DNA of 64,000 nt from contig NZ_LMAH01000003.1 of assembly GCF_001507335.1 (NCBI RefSeq), positions 124,001-188,000 on the forward strand. The letters are read 5' to 3'. A program made the position numbers and the translations under genes. Each line of letters starts with the position of its first letter. The stretch's first letter is position 1. The notes under the pieces were generated by a model that worked only from the letters and a program-made list of their open reading frames with translations, searched no databases and had not been told where the DNA came from. Of the stretch, positions 1 through 7,764 are shown piece by piece. This DNA is from Chryseobacterium sp. JAH (GTDB taxonomy: Bacteria; Bacteroidota; Bacteroidia; Flavobacteriales; Weeksellaceae).

Positions 1-1468
1 CAAAACCGCCGGAGAATGTTGTCTTAAATGACAACCATTTTTTTGGCTGATACTGGAAAAATACGTTCCCTAAGGCCTGCCAGATTCTTTCGGTTTGTCT
101 GGAGTTGGCAATTTCCAGCAACGGATTTATTGTACTGGTTTTATTGATTGCCCAGCTTCCATCGGGATAAGTGAGTTTACCCGGAAGTAAAAACAACTGA
201 CTTTCGATATCATTACCTTGCGCATCGACAGCATAAGGAGATATGAGGGGGCTAAAACTGAACGCCGATCTCATCGCCAAATCACTTCCGTACTCGGTTA
301 TGGTTCTGGCAACAGTTAAGTTCGCTCCGGTAGAAAATTTACTGTTGATTTTATGGTTTAAGCCTAATTTAAAAGTGTATTTATCATTAGAATCATTATC
401 AATAATTCCATCATTTCCCTGAACACCAAAGGATAAATTATAGCCTAATCCGCCTTCAGATCTACCCGATATGTTAATGTAATGATTTTGCATTGTACCT
501 GGCTGCAGTACCGCATCATACCAATCAAAGTTATATCCATTATTCGCTCTTTGAACCAATAGAGGACTTTGGTTTCCTGCTAAAGCAGCCAATGCTGCGG
601 GTGTCTGATTATTCGGGTTTGCACTCAGATACGCTGCCTGATGAAAATTCCACCACTCTGTTCCCGACATCATTTTGGGCAATCTTGCGGCAGTTCTCAC
701 ACCATAAGACGTTTCAAGAGAGACATTGATTCCTGATTTTGCAGTTGCTCCGTTCTTAGTAGTGACAAGAACAACACCACTGGCGCCTCTCGAACCGTAA
801 ATGGCAGCTGAAGACGCATCTTTCAGCACGTCCATTCTCGCAATATCCTGAGGATTCAGAAAGTCGATATTATCTGTCGGAACGCCATCCACAACGTACA
901 AAGGGTTTCCGGAAGAGATTAATGAGTTGCTTCCTCTGATGGTCATTTTAAAACCATCTCCCACTCTTCCGGAGTTTGAACTGATCTGTACTCCCGGCAT
1001 ACTTCCCTGTATTGCCTCAAGTGGGCTTGTCGTATTTCTTTCTACAATTTTTTCTGCGCTTAATGTATTTACAGAACCCGTAAGATCGGTTTTCTTTACG
1101 CTTCCGTATCCCACCAGAACAACCTGCTCAATACTTTTGATTTTCTCGTCTTTCAGAGGAATGTTGATAAAGGTACGGTTATCAATAGGGATTGTCAGAA
1201 ATTCATACCCTTCGTTTTCAACGGCAAGCGAAGACTGATCTTTCTGTAGAGTAATGCTAAAGTTTCCGTCTGCATCGGTGGTAACAGAGTTTTCTGTTTC
1301 TGCTTCCTTGACCACGATGTTTGACAATGGAGCTTTCTTATCGTTTGTAATTTTTCCAGTCACTTCTTTACCCTGCTGTGCAAAAACAGCTACCGAAGAG
1401 AAAAGAAATAACACAGCAAGCTTTTTACGAATAAGAAAACCAGATGTTGCTACTTTTTCAAAAGACAT
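1..1468 (-). CDS. SusC/RagA-family TonB-dependent outer-membrane receptor (partial, C-terminus off window)
   Basis: The protein imports a nutrient, usually a glycan or peptide, through the outer membrane using TonB energy. I translated it from the minus strand: the ATG at 1466-1468 gives MSFEKVATSGF, a signal peptide ending in AVFAQQ, then a CarboxypepD_reg-like beta domain (about residues 35-110). The SusC hallmark VVLVGYGSVKKTDLTGSV follows, then a plug with IRGSNSLISSGNPLYVVDGVP and a GSRGASGVVLVTTKNG motif. The frame stays open to base 1, so about 489 residues are present out of the roughly 1000 usual for the family. A SusD partner would be expected beyond base 1, but it is not visible. 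A compact inverted repeat lies upstream at 1551-1599. Substrate unknown. Confidence 0.93.
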   Translation of the reverse strand, partial: MSFEKVATSGFLIRKKLAVLFLFSSVAVFAQQGKEVTGKITNDKKAPLSNIVVKEAETENSVTTDADGNFSITLQKDQSSLAVENEGYEFLTIPIDNRTFINIPLKDEKIKSIEQVVLVGYGSVKKTDLTGSVNTLSAEKIVERNTTSPLEAIQGSMPGVQISSNSGRVGDGFKMTIRGSNSLISSGNPLYVVDGVPTDNIDFLNPQDIARMDVLKDASSAAIYGSRGASGVVLVTTKNGATAKSGINVSLETSYGVRTAARLPKMMSGTEWWNFHQAAYLSANPNNQTPAALAALAGNQSPLLVQRANNGYNFDWYDAVLQPGTMQNHYINISGRSEGGLGYNLSFGVQGNDGIIDNDSNDKYTFKLGLNHKINSKFSTGANLTVARTITEYGSDLAMRSAFSFSPLISPYAVDAQGNDIESQLFLLPGKLTYPDGSWAINKTSTINPLLEIANSRQTERIWQALGNVFFQYQPKKWLSFKTTFSGGF

Positions 1469-1550
1469 ATTATTCAGTTTTTTGGTTAAATTTTAAATAA
1501 TTCAAACAACAATATGAGATTAGCTACTTCTCAAATTATCTTCTAAAAAA

Positions 1551-1599
1551 CACAAAAATCATATTGTAATCGATTGCGCAAATCATGACGATTTTTGTG
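1551..1599. promoter_or_regulatory. Inverted repeat with central palindromes upstream of the SusC gene (possible operator)
   Basis: Arms CACAAAAATC (1551-1560) and GATTTTTGTG (1590-1599) are perfect inverted repeats. Between them lie two overlapping 8-bp palindromes, AATCGATT (1568-1575) and TTGCGCAA (1574-1581). The site is about 85-130 bp upstream of the receptor start, where an operator would act. TTGCGCAA-like CG-centred palindromes are typical of LacI-family operators, but assigning a regulator is inference. Confidence 0.45.
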
Positions 1600-1850
1600 T
1601 TTTCTATATTAACCTTTTTTTAATATAATTTTAATTTTTTTTAACATCAGGAGCGGAAATACAATTTAAACAACTGTTAATCAGTAATATAAATTTTAAC
1701 AGGTATTTAAATAAAACATGATATTTGTCAGTTTTTAAAGAGTTTCGCCCATAACATTTTACCTAAAAATAATCCCCAGATATAAATTTCATGAAGAAGT
1801 GATAAGAAAACATAAAAATCTAAAACCGTAAATACGACTAATTTATCATC

Positions 1851-1877
1851 AAAAAAAAACATCTTTTTGCAAAGATG
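1851..1877 (-). terminator. Rho-independent terminator of the 1935-2849 lipoprotein gene
   Basis: Read on the minus strand: CATCTTT, loop GCAA, AAAGATG, then nine T. It lies about 60 bp past the lipoprotein stop. Confidence 0.75.
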
Positions 1878-1934
1878 ATTGGGAGTAAGATTTAAAAGAA
1901 ATAACATTCAACTAAACAACTGAACTCAGAAATT

Positions 1935-2849
1935 TTAATCGAAAATATCATGATGATGGTCTCCAATTTCTTCTGACTCAACCGGAGGATTAATCATATC
2001 GTTCATCTTCTGCGGAGAAATTTTCACACTGTTTACAGGCAGGTCAATCAATACTTTACTGTTGGACCGAATTTCATCTAAATGTATTTTATGATCAGTT
2101 TTTACAAGAACTTTATTCATTTTATCGACAGCTTTATCCAAAGTATTCTTTTCACCCGTAGATTTTGGAGAGAAGTATTCTACTTGGAGCGCTAATGTTT
2201 TAATAGAAACCGGCTGATTACGTTCAATAATCTCCATAATTTCCGGACGAATTTTGATAGCATCGCTGTACCAAACATTACATGATTTACTTTCAGGTAC
2301 CAAAAAAGTCTGACACGTTACTGATGAATAATTTTTGAGAGGCGAAATTTTGACACTGGTAATAGCATCAGAAGTATTAAAATACTCAAAAATAACGCCA
2401 AATGGCGGTTGCGCAGACAGGGTCGTACTGCCTGGATTTTCAGAATCAACAGTTGGTTTTTCCAATTTCTGAACCCATTGCTGGAAGTCATTTTTCAAAA
2501 TTGAGGTGTACCAGGATTTCTGATCTTTTGTGTAAAAATAGTATACAGAATCTTTTCCTCTTTTGTAAATCATTCCGTATGAAATGTTTTTGAACAGCTT
2601 CTCTGTCACTTCTCGTCTCACATCATCTCCGTTGAAGGTTAAAACAATGTCAGAATACGTTCCTAACATATCTTTCTCCTGCAGTTTAATCACACCCTTA
2701 AAATATCCTTCAGAATCAGTAGTGAATTCTGATACAATTCCGGCTGGTTTTTGCTCTGCTTTTTGACACGAAATTATCATTATTGATACGAGTACCAACA
2801 ATGATAATTTAAAAAAACTAAATTCACTATTATTGTAAATCACAACCAT
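1935..2849 (-). CDS. Predicted lipoprotein, unknown function
   Basis: A 304-residue protein with a hydrophobic N-terminus (residues 13-27) ending in a lipobox-like IISC, Cys28, so it is probably lipidated and anchored to a membrane. The body (KLQEKDMLGTYSDIVLTFNGD) looks like a beta-rich secreted domain of the kind that tracks a metal or redox state, but I do not recognise the family. The C-terminus is acidic and ends in EEIGDHHHDIFD, a histidine triplet that could bind metal. The first Met gives a long n-region before the hydrophobic stretch; a downstream start is not obvious. It has its own terminator and is separated from mfd, so it is probably monocistronic. Confidence 0.8.
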   Translation of the reverse strand: MVVIYNNSEFSFFKLSLLVLVSIMIISCQKAEQKPAGIVSEFTTDSEGYFKGVIKLQEKDMLGTYSDIVLTFNGDDVRREVTEKLFKNISYGMIYKRGKDSVYYFYTKDQKSWYTSILKNDFQQWVQKLEKPTVDSENPGSTTLSAQPPFGVIFEYFNTSDAITSVKISPLKNYSSVTCQTFLVPESKSCNVWYSDAIKIRPEIMEIIERNQPVSIKTLALQVEYFSPKSTGEKNTLDKAVDKMNKVLVKTDHKIHLDEIRSNSKVLIDLPVNSVKISPQKMNDMINPPVESEEIGDHHHDIFD

Positions 2850-2943
2850 ATTTTATTTAATTATTATCAAGCACTATTTCAACTAATTTACAATGCGTTG
2901 TAGATATATTTTTGAATCTGAGTTTGATCCGACACCTGATAAT

Positions 2944-3066
2944 TCATCGTATCATAGAGGCATTGTAATTACCCAATATTGTAGGATCTTCGGTTGAATT
3001 ATTGCCAGAGAAAATAAGACTAAGAAGCAAGAGTGTTCTGCTTTTCACAAAATTGTTGATAGTCAT
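2944..3066 (-). CDS. Small ORF with signal-peptide-like N-terminus (real small gene or remnant)
   Basis: The ATG at 3064-3066 opens 40 codons: MTINNFVKSRTLLLLSLIFS, then GNNSTEDPTILGNYNASMIR and a stop. The basic start followed by a leucine-rich core fits an export signal. After a shift of frame, the DNA continues without stops as CLYDTMNYQVSDQTQIQKYI and ends at 2888, so a single indel may have split a gene of about 55-60 residues. Upstream, TATATTTA is one base off the -7 consensus. I know no family for it. It could equally be non-coding. Confidence 0.3.
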   Translation of the reverse strand: MTINNFVKSRTLLLLSLIFSGNNSTEDPTILGNYNASMIR

Positions 3067-3132
3067 AGATTTAGTTTTTTAAATGATAAATATAATTATT
3101 TTTCAACATGCCCTGATTTACTTTAAATATTT

Positions 3133-3168
3133 AACAAAAAAAATCTAAAAACTTCCGCTTTTAGATTT
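3133..3168 (-). terminator. Rho-independent terminator of mfd
   Basis: Minus strand: AAATCTAAAA, eight-base loop, TTTTAGATTT, running into a T-rich tract. It lies about 40 bp after the mfd stop. Confidence 0.75.
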
Positions 3169-3208
3169 CAATTCACTACTACTTAAGAATATAAATTCCT
3201 ACATTTCT

Positions 3209-6200
3209 TTAATTGGTCAAAATAGACTTTAATAAAACATTCACCTCATCCACATTCTGCACACCATCTTTTCTCATCATCAGCTGATTCCCTTCCTTCC
3301 CAATTTTCTCTTTAAGTTGTGCTTTAGCAGGATTTTGAGTTAGATAAGTAATGATATGCCTGAATTTATCGGTCTGATAAAATTTATCCTGCGGATTATT
3401 CGGGAAATAACCGAGGAAAATTCCGTTTTTCATGACGATCTTTTCGAAACCGATATCCGCAGCTAGCCATTTTAGAGCAACACTTTTTAATAAATTGATT
3501 GCTTCAGAAGGCAAAGCTCCAAAACGGTCTGTCAATTCAGATTCAAACTTCTGAAGATCAATTTCATTGTCAATTTCTGCTAATTTTTGATACAAAAGCA
3601 GCCTTTCTTCCGTACTTGAGATGTAAGAATCCGGTAACATCAGTTCAAGATCTGTATCGATATTGACTTCTTTTACAGATTTAAATAACTTTTGACGGTC
3701 TGCTTCATTTTCAAACAAGTTTTCAAAATCTTTATCGTCTTTTAATTCTTCTAAAGCTTCCTGCATCATTTTCTGATACGTTTCAAAACCCATTTCGTTG
3801 ATGAATCCGCTTTGTTCGCCTCCTAATAAATCTCCTGCTCCCCGGATTTCCAGGTCTTTCATCGCAATCTGAAAACCACTTCCCAAATCTGAGAACTGCT
3901 CAATTGCTTCAAGCCTTTTTCTCGCATCTGAAGTCACCATATCCAACGGTGGTGTAATCAGGTAACAAAAAGCTTTTCTGTTACTTCTACCAACTCTTCC
4001 CCTCATCTGGTGAAGATCTGCCATCCCGAAACGCTGAGCATCATTGATAAACATGGTATTGGCATTAGGAACGTCTACCCCACTTTCAACAATGGTGGTC
4101 GCAACCAAAACGTCATATTTTCCTTCCATAAAGTCAAGGACGTTTCTTTCAAGCTGTTTGCCTTCCATTTGTCCATGACCGGTGATCACTCTTGCATCAG
4201 GAACCAGCCTCTGTATCAATCCCGCAATATCTTTCAGATTCTCAACTCTGTTGTTGATAAAATACACCTGTCCGTCACGCTGCAATTCATAAGAAACCGC
4301 ATCACGAATAATTTCTTCACTGAAACCCACCATCTGTGTTTCCACAGGCTGTCGGTTTGGAGGTGGGGTTTTAATGACCGATAAATCTCGTGCAGCCATT
4401 AATGAAAACTGTAAAGTTCGCGGAATCGGCGTTGCTGTTAGCGTCAGTGTATCAATATTTGATTTTAAAGTTTTTAATTTATCTTTTACCGAAACTCCAA
4501 ACTTATGTTCTTCATCAATAATTAATAAACCTAAATCTTTAAATTTCACTTTTTCGGAAGCCAATTGGTGGGTGCCGATGACGATGTCTACTTTTCCGTC
4601 TTTTAAACCTGCTATGGTTTCAGATTTTTGTTTTGCGGTTCTGAATCTGTTTAAATAAGAAATATTCACAGGAAAATCTTTCAGTCTCTCTTTAAAACTT
4701 CGGTAATGTTGAAATGCCAAAATCGTAGTCGGTACCAGAATCGCAACCTGTTTCCCATCGGTTGCAGCCTTAAATGCCGCACGAATCGCAACTTCTGTTT
4801 TACCAAATCCTACGTCACCGCAGACCAAACGATCCATTACCGTATCTGCTTCCATATCGTTTTTAACATCAATGGTTGCTTTTTCCTGGTCCGGAGTATC
4901 TTCGTAGATAAAACTTGCTTCCAACTCATTCTGAAGATAAGAATCCGGTGTGTAGGCGAAACCCTTAGCCGTTTTTCTTTCTGCGTATAGTTTTATTAAA
5001 TCAAAAGCAATCTGCTTGACTTTAGCTTTTGTTTTCTGCTTTAATGATTTCCAGGCCGGCGAACCAAGTTTGCTTAAAACCACTTCTTTTCCGTCAGGAC
5101 CATTGTATTTTGAAATTTTATGTAATGAATGAATACTTACATATAATAGGTCTCCGTTTTTGTACGTCAGTTTAAAACATTCCTGAATTTTCCCATCGTT
5201 GTTTACTTTTACCAATCCCATGAATTTCCCGATTCCGTGGTCGATGTGAGCGATGTAATCTCCCACTTTCAAAGACATCAAATCTTTTAGAGTCAGCTGT
5301 TCCGACTTGGCAAATGTGTTTTTAGCTTTATATCTTTGGTAACGGTCAAAAATCTGGTGGTCAGTATATACCAAAACTTTATGGTCTGCATCTACAAATC
5401 CTTCGTGAAGTTCAGATTTAAAACTTTTAAAAGGCAGTTGATTTTCTAATTCCTCAAAAATAGATTCTAGTCTTTCCTTTTGTTTATCGGTAGAAAAAGA
5501 AATCCAGGTTTCAAAACCCTGCTGCTGCTTTTCTTCCAAATCTTCTATCAGCAATTCGAAATTTTTATGAAAAGACGGCTGCTGCGTCTGTTTGATTTCG
5601 ACCTGTATCCTATTTGATATTTCAATGGACTGCGGACTAAAATCTATGGTTTTAAATTTCTTATAATCAAACAGAAACTCTTCATCAGAAATAAACAATT
5701 CTTGTGGAGTTCTGTGCGAAATATCTTTGCTTACCGTATCATATTTCTCTAAAGATTTTTCATAAAAACCTCTGACTTTATTTAAACCTACAAAAGCATT
5801 TTTAGAAACAACAAAACTGTCTTTCGGCAAAAGCTCCAGCAAAGAAACACGATTGCCCGAAACAGAATAATTCATATTAGAAACCAACTGGAAATCTTTT
5901 ACTTTATCTACCGAAAGCTGAGTTTCGATATCGAACGTTTTTATATTTTCCACTTCATTTCCAAAGAAAGTAATTCGGTAAGGTTTCTCGTTGGAATAAG
6001 AAAAAACATCTACAATCCCTCCACGTACAGAAAATTCTCCTGGTTCGGACACAAAATCAGTTTGCTGAAACTGGTAATGCGAAAGTAATTCGTCCACAAA
6101 ATCAAAATCAAGCTGATCACCAACTTTTATATGATGAGAAATTGCTTTAAAATCTTCTTTCTTTAAAACCTTTTCAGAAAGAGCTCCCATGTAGGCAACG

Positions 6201-6571
6201 ATGATCTTTGGCGATTTTTCTGAATTTATTTTATTTAAAACATCCGTACGCAAAACGAGATTGGCATTCTGAGTTTTCTCTACTTGATAAGGCTCGAGAT
6301 GTGTTGCAGGGAAATACAGGACTTTCTCTTTTCCCAAAAGATCTTCCATTTCTGTATTTACATATAAAGCCTCTTCTTTATCATCTACAAGATACAGTAT
6401 GGTTTTTTTCTGTGTAAGAAAAAGTTCGGCAGTGAATATAGAAACTGAAGAACCGGCGCTTCCTTTCACAGAAAGATGCTGATGGTTCTCGAGCTGAATA
6501 AAAATTTCTTTTCCAAACTCTTTTTTAAGTAAATCCGGAAGAAAGCTTTCTTTTATGGTTTTTAAGTGCAT
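3209..6571 (-). CDS. mfd: Transcription-repair coupling factor Mfd
   Basis: Mfd removes RNA polymerase stalled at DNA damage and recruits UvrA. The product has about 1120 residues, the usual length. Visible in order: the UvrB-homology N-terminal module (TEMEDLLGKEKVLYFPATHLEPY), the RNA-polymerase-interacting domain (GDYIAHIDHGIGKFMGL, about residue 435), then the translocase with Walker A GDVGFGKTEVA (about 585), DEEH box (about 680), motif III TLTATPIPRTL and motif VI HQMRGRVGRS. The frame is open to an ATG at 6634, but MHLKTIKESFLPDLLKKEF at 6571 is the better start: the 21 extra residues do not fit the family, and a -7 box lies only 2 nt before the 6634 ATG. Apparently monocistronic. Confidence 0.95.
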   Translation of the reverse strand: MHLKTIKESFLPDLLKKEFGKEIFIQLENHQHLSVKGSAGSSVSIFTAELFLTQKKTILYLVDDKEEALYVNTEMEDLLGKEKVLYFPATHLEPYQVEKTQNANLVLRTDVLNKINSEKSPKIIVAYMGALSEKVLKKEDFKAISHHIKVGDQLDFDFVDELLSHYQFQQTDFVSEPGEFSVRGGIVDVFSYSNEKPYRITFFGNEVENIKTFDIETQLSVDKVKDFQLVSNMNYSVSGNRVSLLELLPKDSFVVSKNAFVGLNKVRGFYEKSLEKYDTVSKDISHRTPQELFISDEEFLFDYKKFKTIDFSPQSIEISNRIQVEIKQTQQPSFHKNFELLIEDLEEKQQQGFETWISFSTDKQKERLESIFEELENQLPFKSFKSELHEGFVDADHKVLVYTDHQIFDRYQRYKAKNTFAKSEQLTLKDLMSLKVGDYIAHIDHGIGKFMGLVKVNNDGKIQECFKLTYKNGDLLYVSIHSLHKISKYNGPDGKEVVLSKLGSPAWKSLKQKTKAKVKQIAFDLIKLYAERKTAKGFAYTPDSYLQNELEASFIYEDTPDQEKATIDVKNDMEADTVMDRLVCGDVGFGKTEVAIRAAFKAATDGKQVAILVPTTILAFQHYRSFKERLKDFPVNISYLNRFRTAKQKSETIAGLKDGKVDIVIGTHQLASEKVKFKDLGLLIIDEEHKFGVSVKDKLKTLKSNIDTLTLTATPIPRTLQFSLMAARDLSVIKTPPPNRQPVETQMVGFSEEIIRDAVSYELQRDGQVYFINNRVENLKDIAGLIQRLVPDARVITGHGQMEGKQLERNVLDFMEGKYDVLVATTIVESGVDVPNANTMFINDAQRFGMADLHQMRGRVGRSNRKAFCYLITPPLDMVTSDARKRLEAIEQFSDLGSGFQIAMKDLEIRGAGDLLGGEQSGFINEMGFETYQKMMQEALEELKDDKDFENLFENEADRQKLFKSVKEVNIDTDLELMLPDSYISSTEERLLLYQKLAEIDNEIDLQKFESELTDRFGALPSEAINLLKSVALKWLAADIGFEKIVMKNGIFLGYFPNNPQDKFYQTDKFRHIITYLTQNPAKAQLKEKIGKEGNQLMMRKDGVQNVDEVNVLLKSILTN

Positions 6572-6628
6572 AAAAATAATATAGATATCAACGACAAAAG
6601 CGATTTCGGGAGAATTCCGAAACCGTTT

Positions 6629-6650
6629 TAGCATTACAAAGATAATGCTA
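6629..6650 (-). promoter_or_regulatory. Putative mfd promoter: TATCTTTG -7 box inside an 8-bp inverted repeat
   Basis: On the minus strand TATCTTTG (6637-6644) matches the Bacteroidota consensus TAnnTTTG. It sits within TAGCATTA-6 bp-TAATGCTA (6629-6650). Transcription would start near 6630, giving a leader of about 60 nt to the 6571 ATG. Confidence 0.5.
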
Positions 6651-6816
6651 TTTTTTCTTTACGATATACTGAGATAATCAAATGAAGAAACATCAACCAT
6701 AATTAAAATCACAATTTTTATTAAAAAACCAAAAAAAAGTTAAAAACAATTCACTTTTTAATACGCGGCACAGTGTTTGAAAAGTCTAATCTTAATAAAC
6801 CGAAATATTAAATATT

Positions 6817-7209
6817 ATGAAAAATGTAATCAAAATTTTAGGAGTTTTTATGCTGGTCATGTTCACGGCAATCTCATTCACATCATGCAGCGACGATGAC
6901 GATCCGGCAAATAACGATTTCTTCGCAGGCACATATAAGGGAAGCATCTCTTATAATGACGGATCAAATACTGTATCAGCAAATGACGGAAGTGTATTTG
7001 TAACAAAAATTGCCAGTGGAACGAAGTATAACTTTGCATTCTCAAACAGCATCCCGGATTTGAACGGTGTAGAATTTGAAAAGCAAGGAGACAATGTATT
7101 GGTAAGTGTAGGTTCTACAGCAACTTCTTACATTAGAATCGACAATAATGAATTGAAGATTTTATATGGTAAGGATGGAAAAATCTGGACAGCCAACTGT
7201 ACAAGATAA
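6817..7209 (+). CDS. Small predicted lipoprotein, unknown function
   Basis: A 130-residue protein with a classic lipoprotein signal: MKNVIKIL, a hydrophobic core, lipobox FTSC with Cys24, then SDDDDPANN. The acidic run directly after the Cys is typical of Bacteroidota lipoproteins; in some Bacteroidota similar charged sequences act as a surface-export signal, though not all of them do. The mature part (about 100 residues) looks like a small beta fold: FFAGTYKGSISYNDG..., ending in KDGKIWTANCTR. I do not recognise a family. A strong terminator follows at 7231, and the next gene has its own leader, so it is monocistronic. Confidence 0.8.
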   Translation: MKNVIKILGVFMLVMFTAISFTSCSDDDDPANNDFFAGTYKGSISYNDGSNTVSANDGSVFVTKIASGTKYNFAFSNSIPDLNGVEFEKQGDNVLVSVGSTATSYIRIDNNELKILYGKDGKIWTANCTR

Positions 7210-7230
7210 TAACTATTCATACATATCTGA

Positions 7231-7263
7231 AACCTGTTTCTCTTTAAGGAAGCAGGTTTTTTT
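7231..7263 (+). terminator. Rho-independent terminator
   Basis: AACCTGTTTC, short loop, GAAGCAGGTT (one G-T pair), then a run of T. Follows the lipoprotein gene ending at 7209. Confidence 0.85.
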
Positions 7264-7388
7264 ATGTTTAAAATCTGATTTAATCTTTTTTTAATCTGTG
7301 ATAAACTTTAGTTAAGTCACGAAATATTAATTTTCGTAATAAGATTTTGCATAAATTTACTTACACAAAAAACAATAAATACCTACAA

Positions 7389-7634
7389 ATGAAAAAATTT
7401 ATCACCGCAATGTCAATCGTTTTAGGATTGGGACTTGTTAATGCTCAACAGGCTGTCCCTGCAACCAAAACAACAGCTCAGAAGACAACCAAAACCGTAA
7501 AAACTATAAAACCTGAAGCAGCTAAACCAACTGCTAAGCTAAAAAAAGACGGAACTCCTGATAGAAGATATAAAGAAAATCAAAAGTTGAAAAAAGACGG
7601 TACGCCAGACAGAAGATATAAAGAGAACAAATAA
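7389..7634 (+). CDS. Small secreted basic protein with KKDGTPDRRYKEN repeats
   Basis: An 81-residue product from the ATG at 7389. I prefer this start over one 14 codons upstream because it places MKKFITAMSIVLGLGLVNAQ, a signal peptide with AQ cleavage, at the N-terminus. The mature part is Thr/Lys/Pro-rich and low-complexity, then carries two near-identical tandem copies of KLKKDGTPDRRYKEN(Q/K), the last ending the protein. The copies differ at several synonymous bases, so the repeat is kept at protein level. Similar short secreted proteins are common in flavobacteria, but their role is unknown to me. Probably periplasmic or exported. Two terminator-like hairpins follow. Confidence 0.75.
   Translation: MKKFITAMSIVLGLGLVNAQQAVPATKTTAQKTTKTVKTIKPEAAKPTAKLKKDGTPDRRYKENQKLKKDGTPDRRYKENK
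7542..7631 (+). repeat. Two in-frame tandem copies encoding LKKDGTPDRRYKEN
   Basis: The two copies are adjacent inside the small secreted gene and differ mostly at third codon positions (for example ggaactcctgat versus ggtacgccagac). Confidence 0.7.
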
Positions 7635-7636
7635 TC

Positions 7637-7659
7637 AACATTAAAAAATGTTGTTTTTT
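7637..7659 (+). terminator. Rho-independent terminator (first of two)
   Basis: CAACATT, AAAA loop, AATGTTG, then a T run, directly after the stop at 7634. Confidence 0.65.
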
Positions 7660-7678
7660 CATAATCAAATTTCGAAGA

Positions 7679-7709
7679 ACCGGTGAACTTTGTTCGCCGG
7701 TTTTTTTTT
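7679..7709 (+). terminator. Rho-independent terminator (second of two)
   Basis: ACCGGTGAAC, TTT loop, GTTCGCCGGT (one wobble), then nine T. Strong GC-rich stem; it insulates the following GH3 gene. Confidence 0.85.
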
Positions 7710-7752
7710 GAGTTTAATCTTAATATATTTCATAGAATTCTATACTTATTTA

Positions 7753-7760
7753 TAAATTTG
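7753..7760 (+). promoter_or_regulatory. -7 box TAAATTTG of the GH3-family gene, 4 nt before its ATG
   Basis: Exact match to TAnnTTTG. Only aacc separates it from the ATG at 7765, so the mRNA would be leaderless or nearly so. Confidence 0.6.
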
Positions 7761-7764
7761 AACC

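Larger units (their letters stand above)
1469..1934. other. 466-bp intergenic region: receptor promoter side and lipoprotein terminator
   Basis: No convincing gene is present. The part next to the receptor start holds an inverted repeat with palindromes (1551-1599). The part next to the lipoprotein stop holds a minus-strand terminator (1851-1877). The rest is AT-rich sequence with nothing recognisable. Confidence 0.6.
2850..3208. other. 359-bp intergenic region with a possible decayed or small secreted-peptide gene
   Basis: Holds the mfd terminator (3133-3168) and a 40-codon minus-strand reading frame (2944-3066) whose N-terminus resembles a signal peptide. A second short frame reads on towards 2888. 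No RNA gene is seen. Confidence 0.5.

Noticed and set aside
4010..4990. Plus-strand frames opposite mfd
   Set aside because: Inside a strongly supported conserved gene; Cys/His-rich products typical of antisense translation.
6572..6634. 21-residue N-terminal extension of Mfd
   Set aside because: Family usually begins near MHLKTIKESF; the promoter box abuts the upstream ATG, leaving no room for normal initiation there.
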